Source: Taenia hydatigena
Lineage: Eukaryota > Platyhelminthes > Cestoda > Cyclophyllidea > Taeniidae
Reading direction: 5' to 3'
Assembly: GCA_036345935.2 (NCBI GenBank)
Contig: JADWOT020000005.1
Coordinates: 1,674,001 to 1,738,000, forward strand
DNA: 64,000 nt
The translations under genes were made by a program, and so were the position numbers. This document shows, in pieces, positions 37,232 to 49,770 of the stretch (position 1 is its first letter; the number at the start of each line of letters is the position of its first letter). The notes below the pieces were generated by a model that made no database searches, had not been told where the DNA came from, and saw only the letters and a program-made list of their open reading frames with translations.

Positions 37232-39934
37232 TGGCGATCTACCTGCATTGGCTGTTGACATCCCAGCAAATGTGTTCGGTGTTTATTAACTATTAAAATG
37301 CATAGTTAGAGGCGATGATCTTGACGGGAATACAATATGGGCTCAGTAGCCTCCAAGAAACGATTGCAGTATAAAACAATCAGGGGTCAAATTAATTGAG
37401 AAATGTGTTTGTTGGCTTAGTCTTACGCCGAAGTAGTAAACTTATGTTCAGCATTTATTGCGCACTTCCGCTTGCTCGCCTTGAAGTGGCTGCTGACTTT
37501 GTGCACAATGAGCATGTAAAACCAGCCATCCATCCATTCCAATATTGTTTTATGCAAAAGCATGTTTGTGCGCAGTTAAAAAGCAATAAGGACAGGATGT
37601 GACCTTGCAAGATGTTATTATTTTGGCAAATATAGATTCCATCACCAGCTGGTGAAAGGTCCCAAGGAATTCAAATGAAAAATAAACTGTCGGTGCACTA
37701 CTAAGGTTTAACTTCAACTGTCCTATATTTCTGTCGCATTAGAATGGGCGTATATTGTTAAAAGAAGGATGATGGTTATAAAAACTCGCAATTGATGAAC
37801 TTTTCGACCAATTAAAAGGTACCGACGAGGACTATTAAATTTGGCCCTAAGACTTACCCGGCAGGTCTGTTCCAGCCCCACCTTTTTGTCAGAATTTTCC
37901 CCTCCTGATATCAGCGAGTTTGAATTGCGGTTCAATAGGTGGTCAATTTGCAGCGTGAAATATGCTGGAGCTTGTAAAAATGAACAATTCGAAACGTCAT
38001 TATGGGTGCTATCACTCGGAAATCACATTTGATCCTCATCCTCTGTGCGTCACTCTGCTTTTTGACTACAGCGAACACTCGGGTACACGTTTTAAGGCCT
38101 CATTTAGATCATTACCCTATCGGTCTTGCAGGTTTCAGATTTATTTGTCAATTTACTCATTTTTTGTTGTAGCCAAGTAGATGTGAACAGTGTAGCATGG
38201 TCTTTGTTTTGACATCCCGTGTGGTGAAGGAAAAGATAGTTTCTTTGAATTCGTATCTACCTTTAGGCTGTTATTGAACTGTCTACAAACACGAACAATC
38301 CCAGATCGGCCCCGGTCCTTGCCATTAACTCTCCTAAAACATAAATGGTCTACACTTTAACAAGTTTAAGGGGAGCGAAAATCCTTCATTCACATAACTT
38401 GGGGTAAAGGAGAGAAGAATGGCCTTGTTGTGCTTCGGCAACTTTTGCTTCCTTATTCAATAATACACCATTGCATGCCATGTGGCTTGGCTAGCAAAGT
38501 GGGTTGATAGAGTGAACTGATCAACTTGACTGGATACCTATTCCAGCTGCTGCATCGCACTTTCCTACATAGACTGCAAATGGAAAATAATAATCATTTC
38601 GCCGGTGGTCATGGTGCACGTAGCCTGGGATGAAAACGCATTGAATTGCATCCAGTTAACATTTAATGGGTGACATTAAGCGCTAAGCTCACTTTAGCCA
38701 TCGTAGGAACGCATCATGTCAAGATTGCCTTTTACCTAAGGGTGAGCTTATAGGGGTGGCCGATGTAGACAAGGGGATGTTGCGAGAAGAGTGCAGCGAG
38801 ATGCCTGTGTAAAATTAGTGAAAAGTCTTAAAAAACTCACTCATAGGCTTTAACTGTCCTGCCACAGAGCATTACCCAAAGTTTACCTGCTCAGTGTTTG
38901 CTACAACTCTACTCGCACAAGGTTCTTGTTGGCTTCAGTAGCCTCTTCCAATTGTGACATACCTAACGCTGAAGAATAGCGCCGAATTCGGAGGCGTGCC
39001 TCCAGCTTTTATCACATCCACTGCTTTGGTGCAAGCGCAAAACTAGCAATTGACAGCTGCACGAACCAATCTGACATGGACATTGAGATTGAGCAGCAGG
39101 AGTAAACAATGATTCGTGCTTCTGATATGGTATCACCTTAAGACCATTATGCATTCGCGAAGTGATTTCATGGGCTTAGTAAATCAGTTCTTCAAAAGCT
39201 ATGCTGATAGGCGCAAAGACGGCTGCTGAGAGAGTATTGTGTGGTTTGATGTGATGCCTGCACAAGTTAATTATCATGAGGCAGTAAGACATAAAGGAGA
39301 GAATAGCACACTGCCTTCCGCTTTCTTCACACTATTTACCAAGGATATGTGGTCGCGGTAAAATTTGGTCCCTGATTGGGCATTCTACTGCTACTGACCA
39401 CTTTCTTTAAGCAAACGGTGTGTCAGGATCTTTTAGAATCAACAAAATAGTCAAAAACAGATTTGTGCGCACTCTTCAATCGCTTGCGCTTTGGTATTTC
39501 GAATGATGCGAAGTAAGGGAATAGAGACACATGTAATTTTCTGCTATTTGGGCTCCAATAGTGTTTCGCTAGATGTGATCTCTGCCTGTTTTGAATAAAG
39601 GATCCGAGTTTGTGTGAAGCTTAGGTTATTCAGCATGGAAGGCAAAACAAGAACCATAGACATGATTTGATTAGCGACTGATAAGCATCTAAGGCATAGT
39701 GCCTAATTCGGTAAATCCAGTACTCTGAAGTGCAGCCATTGCGTTGGTTGCAACAAGTTCAGCAAGCGCAACAAATAGACCCACTCAGCAAGGAAATAGA
39801 AGAACTTACTCAGTGGGCTTACACTGGTCATAAAATGGGCCCGGTTGTATCACATTTGTGTTGACGCGGCTAATCTTTTGTGTTATAAGTAGTAAGCACC
39901 CACAAATTTTCTGTCGCCTAAGCCACTTCAACAA

Positions 39935-40243
39935 TTGACCTTAAAAACAGCTGCGAGAATATATGCCTCCCATAGTTATATTCAGGCATTTGTACAACAT
40001 ACAGACATCCCGAAATCCCAGCCATCTAATCTCTGCATCGTACTGTCATCATTTATCCGACGGGTATGCAAGCTAAACCCTTCACCTGCGTCTAAGCGAG
40101 GAGAAGCCAGTTATTTTGGAGGTGCTTCACCGAGCATCTTCAATGCCAATTCGGAGATAGCTACTTATCTTAGCTCCTTAGTGCCGAGACGGAAGACTGC
40201 ACACATCATTTGGATGTTTCTACTGTTAAAGTGGTCCGCCTGA
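39935..40243 (+). CDS. Open frame kept in both arms, unknown
   Basis: A 102-codon frame starts with TTG at 39,935. It is also open in the right arm (60,714-61,022, minus) with one amino-acid difference (V/L). No recognised motif, signal or splice support. With arms only about 1% diverged, conservation of the frame carries little weight. Confidence 0.1.
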   Translation: MTLKTAARIYASHSYIQAFVQHTDIPKSQPSNLCIVLSSFIRRVCKLNPSPASKRGEASYFGGASPSIFNANSEIATYLSSLVPRRKTAHIIWMFLLLKWSA

Positions 40244-40299
40244 CCTACCAACGTGTAGTCTCATTAACACAAAATTACTCCAGTTTGAATTCGCAAATG

Positions 40300-41522
40300 T
40301 TAAGAATCACTGATCGGTTCGAGTCGCAAAGCTTCAAACACACACATCTCAAATCTCTGCGTCAATAGTCTTATTTGCTTAACAATCAGTCTTACACCAA
40401 CTTTGACTGCTGCAAAGTGCAACTTATTTCCAACGTTATTTGTGCATCCCAGTCCCCAAATCTGCTGGTGGCTCTGAGCACTGATGCTCATGTGACGAGT
40501 ACTGATGCAGTGTCAGTCAATTTTAACTCTGTCGATTTTTGCTTTTATCAGCATTTGGCTTCAGCGACTATGATCAGTCCATCACAAAAGCAAGCGTTAA
40601 CCATGTGCTTGGTTATTGGGTGATTTTACAGTCATTTTTGACCTTATCAACGATCCTTGTTATTTGGAGTCCAAACCCACTAGTCAAATAAGTTAGCAAC
40701 TGATCACTGCAGCATCTGCTTACCGCCCGAACCCTCCTGCCTGCTGTGAATCCCAATATGCCACTGATAAATGAATACGTACTTATGATTGAACCCCGTG
40801 CAGTCATTGCCGACTCCTCAACCCAGTCCAATTCGTCACACGTTTTCATTGGTAATACCTTCTGAGCTCATTACGAGAAAGCCTGTCACGTCATGCACAG
40901 TAAAGGTGTGCAAAATGAGCTAAATGTTGTGAGGACCTTGCGGTCACACATGACATTTTGCTGTGTCTTGAAGTACGAGACCGCTTTCCCCCGTAGACTA
41001 CAGTTATCATTTGTGATGGATCGACTACCCGACGTAACGTCTTCTCTTCTTATATGCCAACGAAGACTATCGTTCTCCATGCATACACATAGTCCATTCA
41101 GCACTTCCTCAATCAACGGCATGGCAGACGGTCGTCGACGTGCTAGCTCCTTGGGTTTATTTTCTAGTCGACTGTTGTGAGTCAACTGCCACCTAATTCT
41201 ACTCGTTTCGGATAGTGCAAGTTGGATTATCTACGACGGCTTTTTCCACAAAATTTAAGGAAACTTGCGGTCACAAAGGAATGCTGTGAGCACTAGTGAC
41301 TGAGAGTAAAAGTAATTTCACCACAGAGGGGTTTTATCTGTAACCGCAATCCATCAGTACTTGATGCCTTCCAATGGCTATTTTACGTTCGCGATCCACA
41401 GACTCAAGACCCACCAAATTGGCCCTGCATCGGTCAATCTCTGCGTTTTGAAACATCTGAAATGTGGAATTGCGAGCTTCCCAGTGCAGCACCGCGATGC
41501 CTTCGATCTCACTCACAAACAT
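40300..41522 (-). pseudogene. Series of short open frames, possible decayed gene (left arm)
   Basis: Reading the minus strand from 41,522 to 40,300, four protein-like frames follow one another: 41,522-41,334 (62 codons), 41,185-40,886 (99), 40,849-40,613 (78) and 40,491-40,300 (63). They lie in different frames and are separated by stops. GC is slightly raised. The 99-codon frame is broken by a nonsense change in the other arm, so at least that copy cannot encode the same product. No domain is recognised. It could be exons, a decayed gene or chance, and plus-strand frames of similar length overlap. Confidence 0.2.
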
Positions 41523-43830
41523 TCGATGCAGGTATTCAGGAGCTTTGTAGTCAAAACAGGCATGTTTAATGCTGATTCAGTAGGATTCGTGCCCGTCGAT
41601 TGATCCGCCCTAAACCACCTAAAACAGTCGTAAAATTTGTACTCGGGCATTGCGTTAAAGATCAATCCGTGCATAGCTTTCCTAACTCGTAATAGAAAAA
41701 TTTAAGCTTTTACCACTGGAGAGGAAATTAACTTTTATTGAGTATGAGCGATGTGGAAAACTGCATCCAGCTAGTCTGTCTAGCTGCTAGTCATAAGTGC
41801 AACTTCTAAGCGTTTAATTCCTAATTGATTAGGCATTGAGGGCAAGTCTAACACAATGTAAGGGCTTCCAAGGCTTTAGCGCTTTTAAGAAAATCGCAAC
41901 CTGCCTCATCTAAGAAAAGCGCCACTAGGGTTTATAAATGCGAAATCAAGAAGACTTCAACTTTGTAGCCTGATGTCAACGTCATAAATCCTAATCGGCA
42001 TACTCGTATACTTTTTGTCCCGGCATAAAATGTCCATGAGATAGGAGCATCAATACGGATTTAAAACGCAGTCATTAAAGGATAGCACTTGTAACTAAGG
42101 GTCAAGTGTCATACTGTGAGGTGGCACAGGAAGTGGAGTTGGGCAAGAACGGCTAGCTATTAAAATTGATTCGCTTTAGTTTTGCGTAGCCATAGAAATT
42201 ACGACTAACTAGTTGAGTAAGCAGAACTCAAACTATTATTCTAGTTGCGAGGTAATTATGCAGCTTTTAGTGCGTTACATTAATGACCTTTGCAAAGACT
42301 GGATCGGTTGTGCTTTTTAAGCCTCCAAGTTGATTGTCAGAACCTGAACAGAAGCACTGCGCTTGAAAGTTGGCAAGTTACGAGATGGTCATAGTTGAAT
42401 GTGTGCAATGACCGTTTTGCTCGTGTGTAAACACGAATACGTAAAGGCAATTGCACATTTCTCAATAAATATCTATAGTTCTAAAGTTTATTTGCAACGG
42501 ATCATAAGCCAGCTAATTTGCTAATTTCCAGTGCTCGCTTATGGTAGAGAAAAGGGTTGTCCTCTCATTGTAGGAAGCAAGTAGACGCTTGGGAGGAAAC
42601 CAACTGATGGAAGAAATAGAGACCTCTGAACATTCCTGCAATAAAGCTCCCCTCATTGCAATAAATCGCGCTTAATGCGCTTACCTCCTAGCGTAAAAAT
42701 AAACTCGTCATTTGCTTATTTACCTTGTGAGTACTTCTGGCGCCCATTTGCGCGTTTAAGTGCCAAAACACAAATCAAAAGTCGGCTATGGATTAAATTA
42801 AGATGCCATAGGACGTCTTGACTGTTAGCTGCTGATTGTCTGGTGCTAATGCTAACATAAAGTGATAAAATCATCAAACCAGAATAAGTAGTGGCATGGT
42901 TCCAGCAAAAATTGAACAAGAGTATGAAGAAACAACCTAAAATGCGGATTATAAAATACCACCGATGAGTGCAAATGTGTGCAATTCTTGCCCTTCTGAA
43001 TGTAAAGCAAATTGTACGAACCACAATCGCTTTGGGTAGGTAGGAACACATGAGCAGCCTGAGTCAGTGGAGGAAGGCTAAGAAGGGGCCCCTAATGTGC
43101 ACGTTGTGTTCATAGAACCTCTGCGCGAGACTCATGTGCGACATTCACACAGAAAACTTCAATTGATAGTGCAGATTTGCATAAACCATTACCCATAACG
43201 AGGAAGGGAAGCAAGCGAAGTGTATATTGAGCATTAGGATTCGTCACAGGACTAACAATCGAAAGGCGTTAAAGAGTCTGAATTCATGGCATTCAATTTG
43301 CATTGCCTATGCTAGGCACAGTTCCGTTTGCCTTCGGTGAATCAGCATATTCTGTGCGTGCCCACCGTTCGTCTCGCACTAATTCAGCGTTCTCAACGTC
43401 AAAGTAAATCTGAGTGTAGCTTCACACTGTCCATGTCTCCTGTTCCGGGGGCGAGCTATTCATCTCCCACAGTTGAAAACAGCTCCCCTTGCCTGCAAAA
43501 TAAATGAAAGGCTTCAAATTTTGCCATGTAGCGTATACCAGTTGTTGTGGCTTGGCTTTTAGGGTAGCGAAGGCAACTCATCCTACTCTTGAAGCCATGA
43601 GCAAGTATACAAGCTAATTGCCTTGAATTATGATCGGGAAGCACTTCTCGAGGAAATATGGCATAATCATACAAAGAAAAGCTGCCAAGCAAGGTTGAGT
43701 GGAATGAGTGTAATGGCTGAGAAAGACGTTAAAATATGCGAGCAGTGGCTTTCAGAATTCAACAGCTAAGTGAATCTCTTACCAGTCCATTTGAGGCTCC
43801 ATGCTGCGCAAGTGCGATGCGTGAAATGCT

Positions 43831-43860
43831 ATTTTGATGAAAGATTTCATCCATCAAAAT
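43831..43860. repeat. Nested palindrome, present in both arms
   Basis: ATTTTGATG and CATCAAAAT form a perfect 9-bp inverted repeat, with a second nested pair GATGAAA/TTTCATC. The right-arm copy is at 57,092-57,121. It could form a hairpin. No function is evident. Confidence 0.7.
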
Positions 43861-44174
43861 TAATTATTATAGCGTTTTCGTAACAGGATCCTCAAAAAGC
43901 CCTACTGATATGCGAAGTTCTTGTTAAGTTAAGTAAGATTGTAAATGTTACTTTTATGAAGCTAGCTGAAATGCCAAGGCATTGGTTTAGTGTCGATCAA
44001 CATTTATCTCGTGGCTTGAACAATCTGAGTTCCGGTTGCTCTGCGTTACCCTCGCATAAAGCGCGTGGACACAGACGACTGTTCACAACCGATTATTGTT
44101 CGACTTAAATACAAAAGGCCCATTTTGTACCTTAGCTAGCAATAAATGACGCCGAAATCTCTTTGTACTACTAT

Positions 44175-44186
44175 GCAGCATGCTGC
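44175..44186. repeat. 12-bp perfect palindrome
   Basis: GCAGCATGCTGC is its own reverse complement. It is also present in the right arm at 56,766-56,777. Recorded as a possible binding site or chance palindrome. Confidence 0.6.
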
Positions 44187-44476
44187 GGATATTGCATGTC
44201 GAGTCCACATGTCACTGTTTTGCGCTAACCCTTGAGTTAGGAGGCATATGCGGCATCAATTACTCAGCAAGATGACGCAAATGCTCATCTTGCATCGTCT
44301 ATGCTTTGTGAAGAAAAGAAGGAAGGCTAAAATGTACACCAAACCGAGTTCAGCCAAAAGGGCATGGTGGCACCCAAAGCGAAGCTACCCTCTTGCACAG
44401 CAACAGTTGATTCTTAGTGTTCTTGGCAAATACCTCGCCTAACGCTTTTAGCCATCTGAAATGGCTTTTGTTCTCC

Positions 44477-45245
44477 TTAATTAGTCTGGCTTTGCGATAG
44501 ATTTGGCTTTAATGAATGGACCTTATTGACCAGCATATCAGTAGAGTCCGAGGTAAGCTCGTTCAAAATGGCAAATAAAGAAAGAATGGCTTTAGATCCA
44601 TCAGTCTTACTACCAAAGGCCAGGATGATTGACCTAACCGACCAAAGTGCGTGTGTTTGCTTAGCAATTGGCCAATAACCACTAGGCGTAAGTGTGAGTC
44701 GAGCTAAGATCCAAGTCTGAGTGCCTTGTTCGACTCCCTTTCCCGCGTACATTTCAATGTCTTATTAACAATAGGACTGGGGTGACTGCTGTGGTTATTA
44801 TTGGCATTTTTTGCTCGTAACTGTTGAAGTTGGCTAATGCAATAAACAGGAAATCAAGAGCAAGCGGTCTGGCTGGTAGGTGCTCAAAGACAGTTTCTGG
44901 GCAAAATATTTGTGGAACTTTGGCAGGAACGTCCTTTAGGGCTAAAGACAATATTCGAATTGCAATGTAAACTTAAAGCGCTGCGCAACAGTTATCAGTA
45001 CACCAATCAATTAATTTGTTTGTAGTTTAGTGTTTCGCCGAACGCATTTGCAAGATTGGACCCACTTGAGACCGAGTTAAAAGGTCAGGTTGTGTATTTG
45101 CTATTATAGAATTGTTTAGTGTGATTAAGTTCCCATTTGTTAGGCCAAAACGGCAGATTAATGGAGTCTGCAGTGAATTAAATGGCACTTCTGATAGTAG
45201 CAAGTTTTGAGCTAAATCATTGAGAGAAGGTGACGTAGTTGACAA
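44477..45245 (-). other. Short open frames downstream of the repeat frame (left arm)
   Basis: Three minus-strand frames follow the 160-codon repeat frame: 45,245-45,027 (72 codons), 44,951-44,754 (65) and 44,752-44,477 (91). All are open in the right arm as well (55,707-55,925, 56,001-56,198, 56,200-56,475, plus) with at most two amino-acid changes. The first overlaps the end of the repeat frame in another phase and is similarly rich in Ser, Thr, Leu and Asn, which might mean a frameshifted continuation. An acceptor-like TTGTCTTTAG precedes the second. No domain is recognised. Confidence 0.2.
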
Positions 45246-45694
45246 TTTGCGCCGACCTGCAAAAAGGTTGACGACAGTACTAGCATTATCATAGAAGCGG
45301 CTATGGTTACAATGGGCAGAGCGTTAACGGCAGACCCGTCAGTCGCGACAACTGAGAGCATTGCGACAAAACTTCTTGAAATCGCCATTGCAAAAGTTGA
45401 AGCGTATCCCTTCGTCTTGATGACTGTGAGAGTCTGGTTAGACCTGAATTTCATTTTAATTGTGGGAGTCTGAGTTGAAGTGCTCCTGATTGTAATTGCT
45501 ATAGTCACTGTAGATGATCTGGTAGTAATTGACACGCCTTTCTTTTTTAATTTAGCCATTACAGGATTCTGATGAGACATGATACTATTTTTTATCGCGA
45601 TATTCCAGGCAGACGCGCTGTTCGTCGTGATTGCAGGAGGCAGTGCGGAACTTGCAGGAGTAAATGACACGCCCTTCCACTTTGAGGTGGTCAT
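45212..45694 (-). CDS. 160-codon repeat-protein frame, left-arm copy
   Basis: This is the longest non-trivial open frame in the window, rich in Ser, Thr, Ala, Ile and Val. It is built of about three degenerate units of 43-45 residues. Each starts near KKGVS or TKGYAS and carries a core like AIT-x-NS-x-SA followed by an IK pair. A fourth, earlier unit lies upstream but has an in-frame stop in both arms. The right-arm copy (55,258-55,740) is also open and differs by two neighbouring residues (I/V, S/P). No signal peptide, named domain or good splice site is seen. It could be an exon of a repetitive structural or surface protein, or an old minisatellite whose unit length (129 or 135 bases, divisible by three) happens to keep a frame open. 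Confidence 0.25.
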   Translation of the reverse strand: MTTSKWKGVSFTPASSALPPAITTNSASAWNIAIKNSIMSHQNPVMAKLKKKGVSITTRSSTVTIAITIRSTSTQTPTIKMKFRSNQTLTVIKTKGYASTFAMAISRSFVAMLSVVATDGSAVNALPIVTIAASMIMLVLSSTFLQVGANCQLRHLLSMI

Positions 45695-45871
45695 ATAAGG
45701 ACTCGAATAGGATCCCTTCGTTATGATATTTGGGCAATCTGGCTAGATCTGCTGTTTTATTTTGATCACGGAAGTCTCCGCAGACGTGCTATTTGCTGTG
45801 ATCGCAGGAGCCATTTCGGTACTTTCAATAGCGACAGACTCCCCTCCCCACTTTTATCCGAAAGAACACAT
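45252..45871 (-). repeat. Degenerate 129-135-bp tandem repeat, left arm
   Basis: About four units lie on the minus strand, with a 14-codon partial unit between the first two. The conserved landmarks are KG pairs at spacings of 43, 14, 45 and 43 codons. At DNA level, units one and two share segments such as CTCCTGCRATCAC. The starts of two unit copies share ACGAAGGGATMC. Divergence between units is large (roughly one third of bases by eye), whereas divergence between the two arms is about 1%, so the tandem array is much older than the inverted duplication. Confidence 0.65.
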
Positions 45872-46993
45872 TTTCGCCATGATATCTTTTAACGTCCACA
45901 TGTCAATTAGCCATTGTAGTGCTTGAAGGGATAATTTGGATAGTTTTACGGTCTGTTGCAGATATTGTGGGAGGGGATTGTGAAATTGAGCCTAGGAATT
46001 GCTTTGGCAGCATCAAGAAGATACGGATACAGACTCTCTCAATAAAGCTCAGGCAACTGCAAATAATTGCGCAGCATTCAAATGTGGTGTACTTACGCTC
46101 ACCATCCTACTTGAATCACTGGCGTACTTACACTTCAAAAGCAGTTCCTTTTGCGCGAGTGATCTAACATGGACAGAAATGGTGTGTCCTGCCTTTAAAC
46201 CTGTGAAGGCGTGGATTGAAATTGGAGGTGTATGAATCTCGTCATGCTGTCCATTGTCGAAATATCAATGAAAAACATGACCAAGAACATGGCCGTAGGG
46301 TTCAGGCGTGGGTCTCACCTCGTTTGCACCCTGTAAAAGTTGGTTACCTTCAGTTTTACGTTCTGCGGAACGCTAGGATCTACACCAATGTAAAAATCGA
46401 TTTGTCATCGCTGTTAGGAGACTGAAGGAACTTTATTTATCTCAGCATGCATCTACGTGTCTGTAAATAAATGCCGATAGATGTGAAGTGATCAAGCGTC
46501 AGTATGAAAATTTAGGCTTGCACGTCGTGCTTTAAGCATCGATGTGTTGGGCAGCACATTTAAAGTAGCAAGCAGTACCATTCCATGCATGTAAACAGTG
46601 GGCGAATTCTGTTCTCCGTAGTTTACATTTTAAGCTTTTACAACTAAAGATTGTTAAATTTGGGTTGCCTCGTGATTTTGTAGGCACCTAATAAATTATT
46701 TGCATTCATGACAAGACCTGCTCAGTGCTCTCAGTTAGCTGGAGTTGTGCTATCTTCCATGACCAAGCTAAACTGCGGTTCGCGATGCATTCCTTCATGT
46801 TGCCTTCATTCAAGGCATTAATCGTGGCTTTTACCTCAGGAAGCTAGTCAAATCAAGCGATAACGCGTACAGATCTTTCTTTACAAATATTAGCTTATTC
46901 AACACATACTCTATGCCTTTCGGTTGCTTAAGCGCAAACGAGGCTAGGCCGTGCCCTGCTTACATCAAAGTGCATGTCAAAGTGGATGTCTCG

Positions 46994-47053
46994 CTGTGAT
47001 ATGATTTGATGCGACGCGATTTGATGCTAGGTTTTGCGATGTGATGTGATGCG
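46994..47053 (+). repeat. Degenerate (GATGT/GATGC) simple repeat
   Basis: About 60 bases of variants of GATGTGATGCGATTT, beginning about 310 bases inside the spacer from the left arm. It resembles the reverse complement of the repeat at 36,794-36,830 outside the other end of that arm. Confidence 0.6.
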
Positions 47054-49770
47054 GTTTGAGGTCATGCAAAAGAGTAGGAGTAGCCAATTCCTTTCTAGCA
47101 CTAATCACCCAATTGCATGTTAGAAAACCCTCGCTGACCTTGTCAGATTTGCAAACTTATCAAATATCCCAATTTGTCCAGTATTCTATGCATCATATTC
47201 GCATAAGAACAAAGTAACAGAAGATGTCTTAGTAGAGCTCTGTGCGAAATACTCATGCAAGATGGGAGCTGCCAACAGCATGAGGCAGATTTGAAGCAAC
47301 ATCTCAACCAGTAATTACTTGCACTCACAGTCTGCACATGTACTTACAGCTATTTTGTTAGGCTATGGAATGACCTATTATTGACCCATAAAGCAAGTGG
47401 TGTTTTAACATGCGCACTGGGAAATCACAGGCCATGGAGTCGTTTGAGCGGTTGTGCTGAGCGCTTTAGTAAGGACACGTATGCCAGCGATGCAGTGTTG
47501 TTCTTCGACAACTACATGATGAGCTGTAACGGTGTAAATAGGTAAGTTGCAGGAGTTTACGAGAAAGTTAACGCAAGCGCATTGGTCAAATCAGTGGAGG
47601 TAGATCTATCGGCTGCAGTTGCTGTACGTTTAGAAGAAAAACTTTGACGCAATCCTTATAGAGATTGTAGTGGATCCCCTATCAGCTGGTACGGAATGCT
47701 TCCATCACTTCATTTTCAACTTCTCTGCGTGAACTTGCTCGCAAAAGGGCACAATGTGGCGATTTTGACTGCCAAATTAGGTGCGTCTACTTCACTGTTT
47801 GTGGTCGATTTCCCGGTTTGCGATGGTCACGATGAACCTGCGATTTTTCGATGGCATTGGAAATGGTCACCGGTGCAGCTACTTTCTAAACTCCGCTGTA
47901 GAGACAAACGCATTCAAAGCTTATCAAAATAACAAGCCAAGTTTGCACACTAACAGTAATAGCAAAGGCCTTGGTCGAGCAAAGGCATGCAAGCCACTTT
48001 GCATAAGCTATGCAGACTCCTTTCGACGTTGCAACCAGTAATGGGGCAGTAGGCCTAATTTGGATGGCATCATGGCATGTGCACTGTGTAAAACTGATGG
48101 CTTCATGTTTCACGTTTCGGGCGACGCGAAAATCACGCACGGCCATTTTTCCCCATCTGTTCCCATGTCACTTTCGGTGTGCCTGCATCCATAAGTGCGT
48201 GTGGATATAGTCCAAAATCAAGGTGAAATTGACAAAATGATGCTTTGAGCACAAAAGTGGACCAGGGATGAGCGGAAGATGAACAAATTTTAATGCATTG
48301 CCTCAAATACCGAAGGATCATCAGTTACGCCAGAACTAATTTGGCATATAAGATAGTGTGATGCGAGTGATGTATGACCACTAGCCTTAAACTTTTTATG
48401 AGATGTTCTCTTGCTCTATTAAAGGCAGATCACTGAATGCTACAGATTTTCCAAATAGGGATCTCTGACTTTCGTCAAGACCTCCATATCACCCAATTTG
48501 TCTAACTTTCGTAGAACGGTGCTTCAATAAGTGTAACTTTCCAAATTGTTCGCAGTCAGCCGTTTTATAATTCAGCCTATGCATGACTCTTAGAGTAGAT
48601 GGTTGGTGTGGTGAGAAAAGCGATGCTGGAACATTTGATACTTCGTCCTCTCCGTGTACTTATTTCAGCTTGGCCTTCTCGATCCCATATGAGACAAAAG
48701 CGTATTTTCGCACATTGGATGAGACGAAGGAAACTAATTCTTGTGGATCTATGCCTGTATCCTACTGGACCTCGGCAAAATGTATTAGTACCTCTAGTAT
48801 GGAAGAGACGTGCCCTATGAGATCATAAGGCTCTCTATTTGCTAATAAACGCATTCAACGGTCGGAACTGTGATGGTATCGTTTTCACATGGGCTCTTTA
48901 GTGGTATAATTACAAGCATTCCACTATAAGCAGGACAGAGACGAAGTAGAGGTTTAGTCAGCCATCTCACAGAGATACAAAAAGGCGGAAAAGATAAGAG
49001 TTCAAACTATCACTGAGCTGGCTTTAGCGCATTCGTTCCCCACTTACAATGGGCACAGACGACGATAAATGGCGCGGGCGTGCTGGATTGTACCTCTTAT
49101 TTTATCCCATTTTAGAAGCCACCACAACGGAAATCACGCAACTTGCATTGAGTTAGTTTACCCAAAATGCGCGCAGGCACATTGTGCTTCCAAAAGCCGA
49201 GGATATCACGGCCAGTGATCAGGCATAGCAGAAACTCTCCATCTGCGATCGGGCATTGTAAAGTGACAAATCATATTGTCTTACTATTTAATGCGATTCA
49301 AGCAATCAGATTGGGCTCACACTCACTGACCTTTTGGGCAGAAGTCCAAATTTCTATTTTACTGGCGTTGCACATGCGCAGCTCAGGAGGGTTCTTCGTG
49401 GCTTAAGCAGTGGCATCATCGGCTTCATTAGAATATCAAGGGCGCCATTGTCACGCCAGTCGAAGGATCAGGTTTTCTCTCAGGTGTCCTCATTCTCGGG
49501 ACAATTTTAACACTTTCGATCCATTTGAAATGACAAACGGATCATATCTTGACACCAGCGTGATAATGAATGTTCCATCTGTCTAGTCTAGCCTTGTGCT
49601 GTCAACAACTTTAGACCGTAGAGCAGGTATTCTTCCAACTAATACGCTTATACCTTTACAATATGCCATCTAAGCCACAACACTGTTTACAAAAGCCAAT
49701 GATCCTGAGTCATTCCATCTAGCAACAAGTGTGTTACTCTAAGCATTGCATATTTGGTAAGGGCAAGAAC

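Larger units (their letters stand above)
36957..46682 (+). repeat. Left arm of a large inverted repeat
   Basis: This arm is the reverse complement of 54,270-64,000 at roughly 99% identity over at least 9.7 kb. Pairing is exact in register: positions sum to 100,952 from the inner end to about 41,640 and to 100,957 further out. In sampled segments I found about 4 differences in 880 bases (40,300-41,185) and 4-5 in about 520 (44,240-44,760). The inner edge is sharp: both arms share GTGATTTTGTA and then differ completely. The outer edge is not seen, because the right arm continues beyond the window. The arm contains a degenerate tandem repeat, several short open frames and small palindromes, all described separately. 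Confidence 0.97.

Noticed and set aside
44725..44760. TTGTTCGACTCCC resembling the 3' part of a tRNA (also in the right arm)
   Set aside because: The flanks do not form a T stem or acceptor stem and no A box lies upstream.
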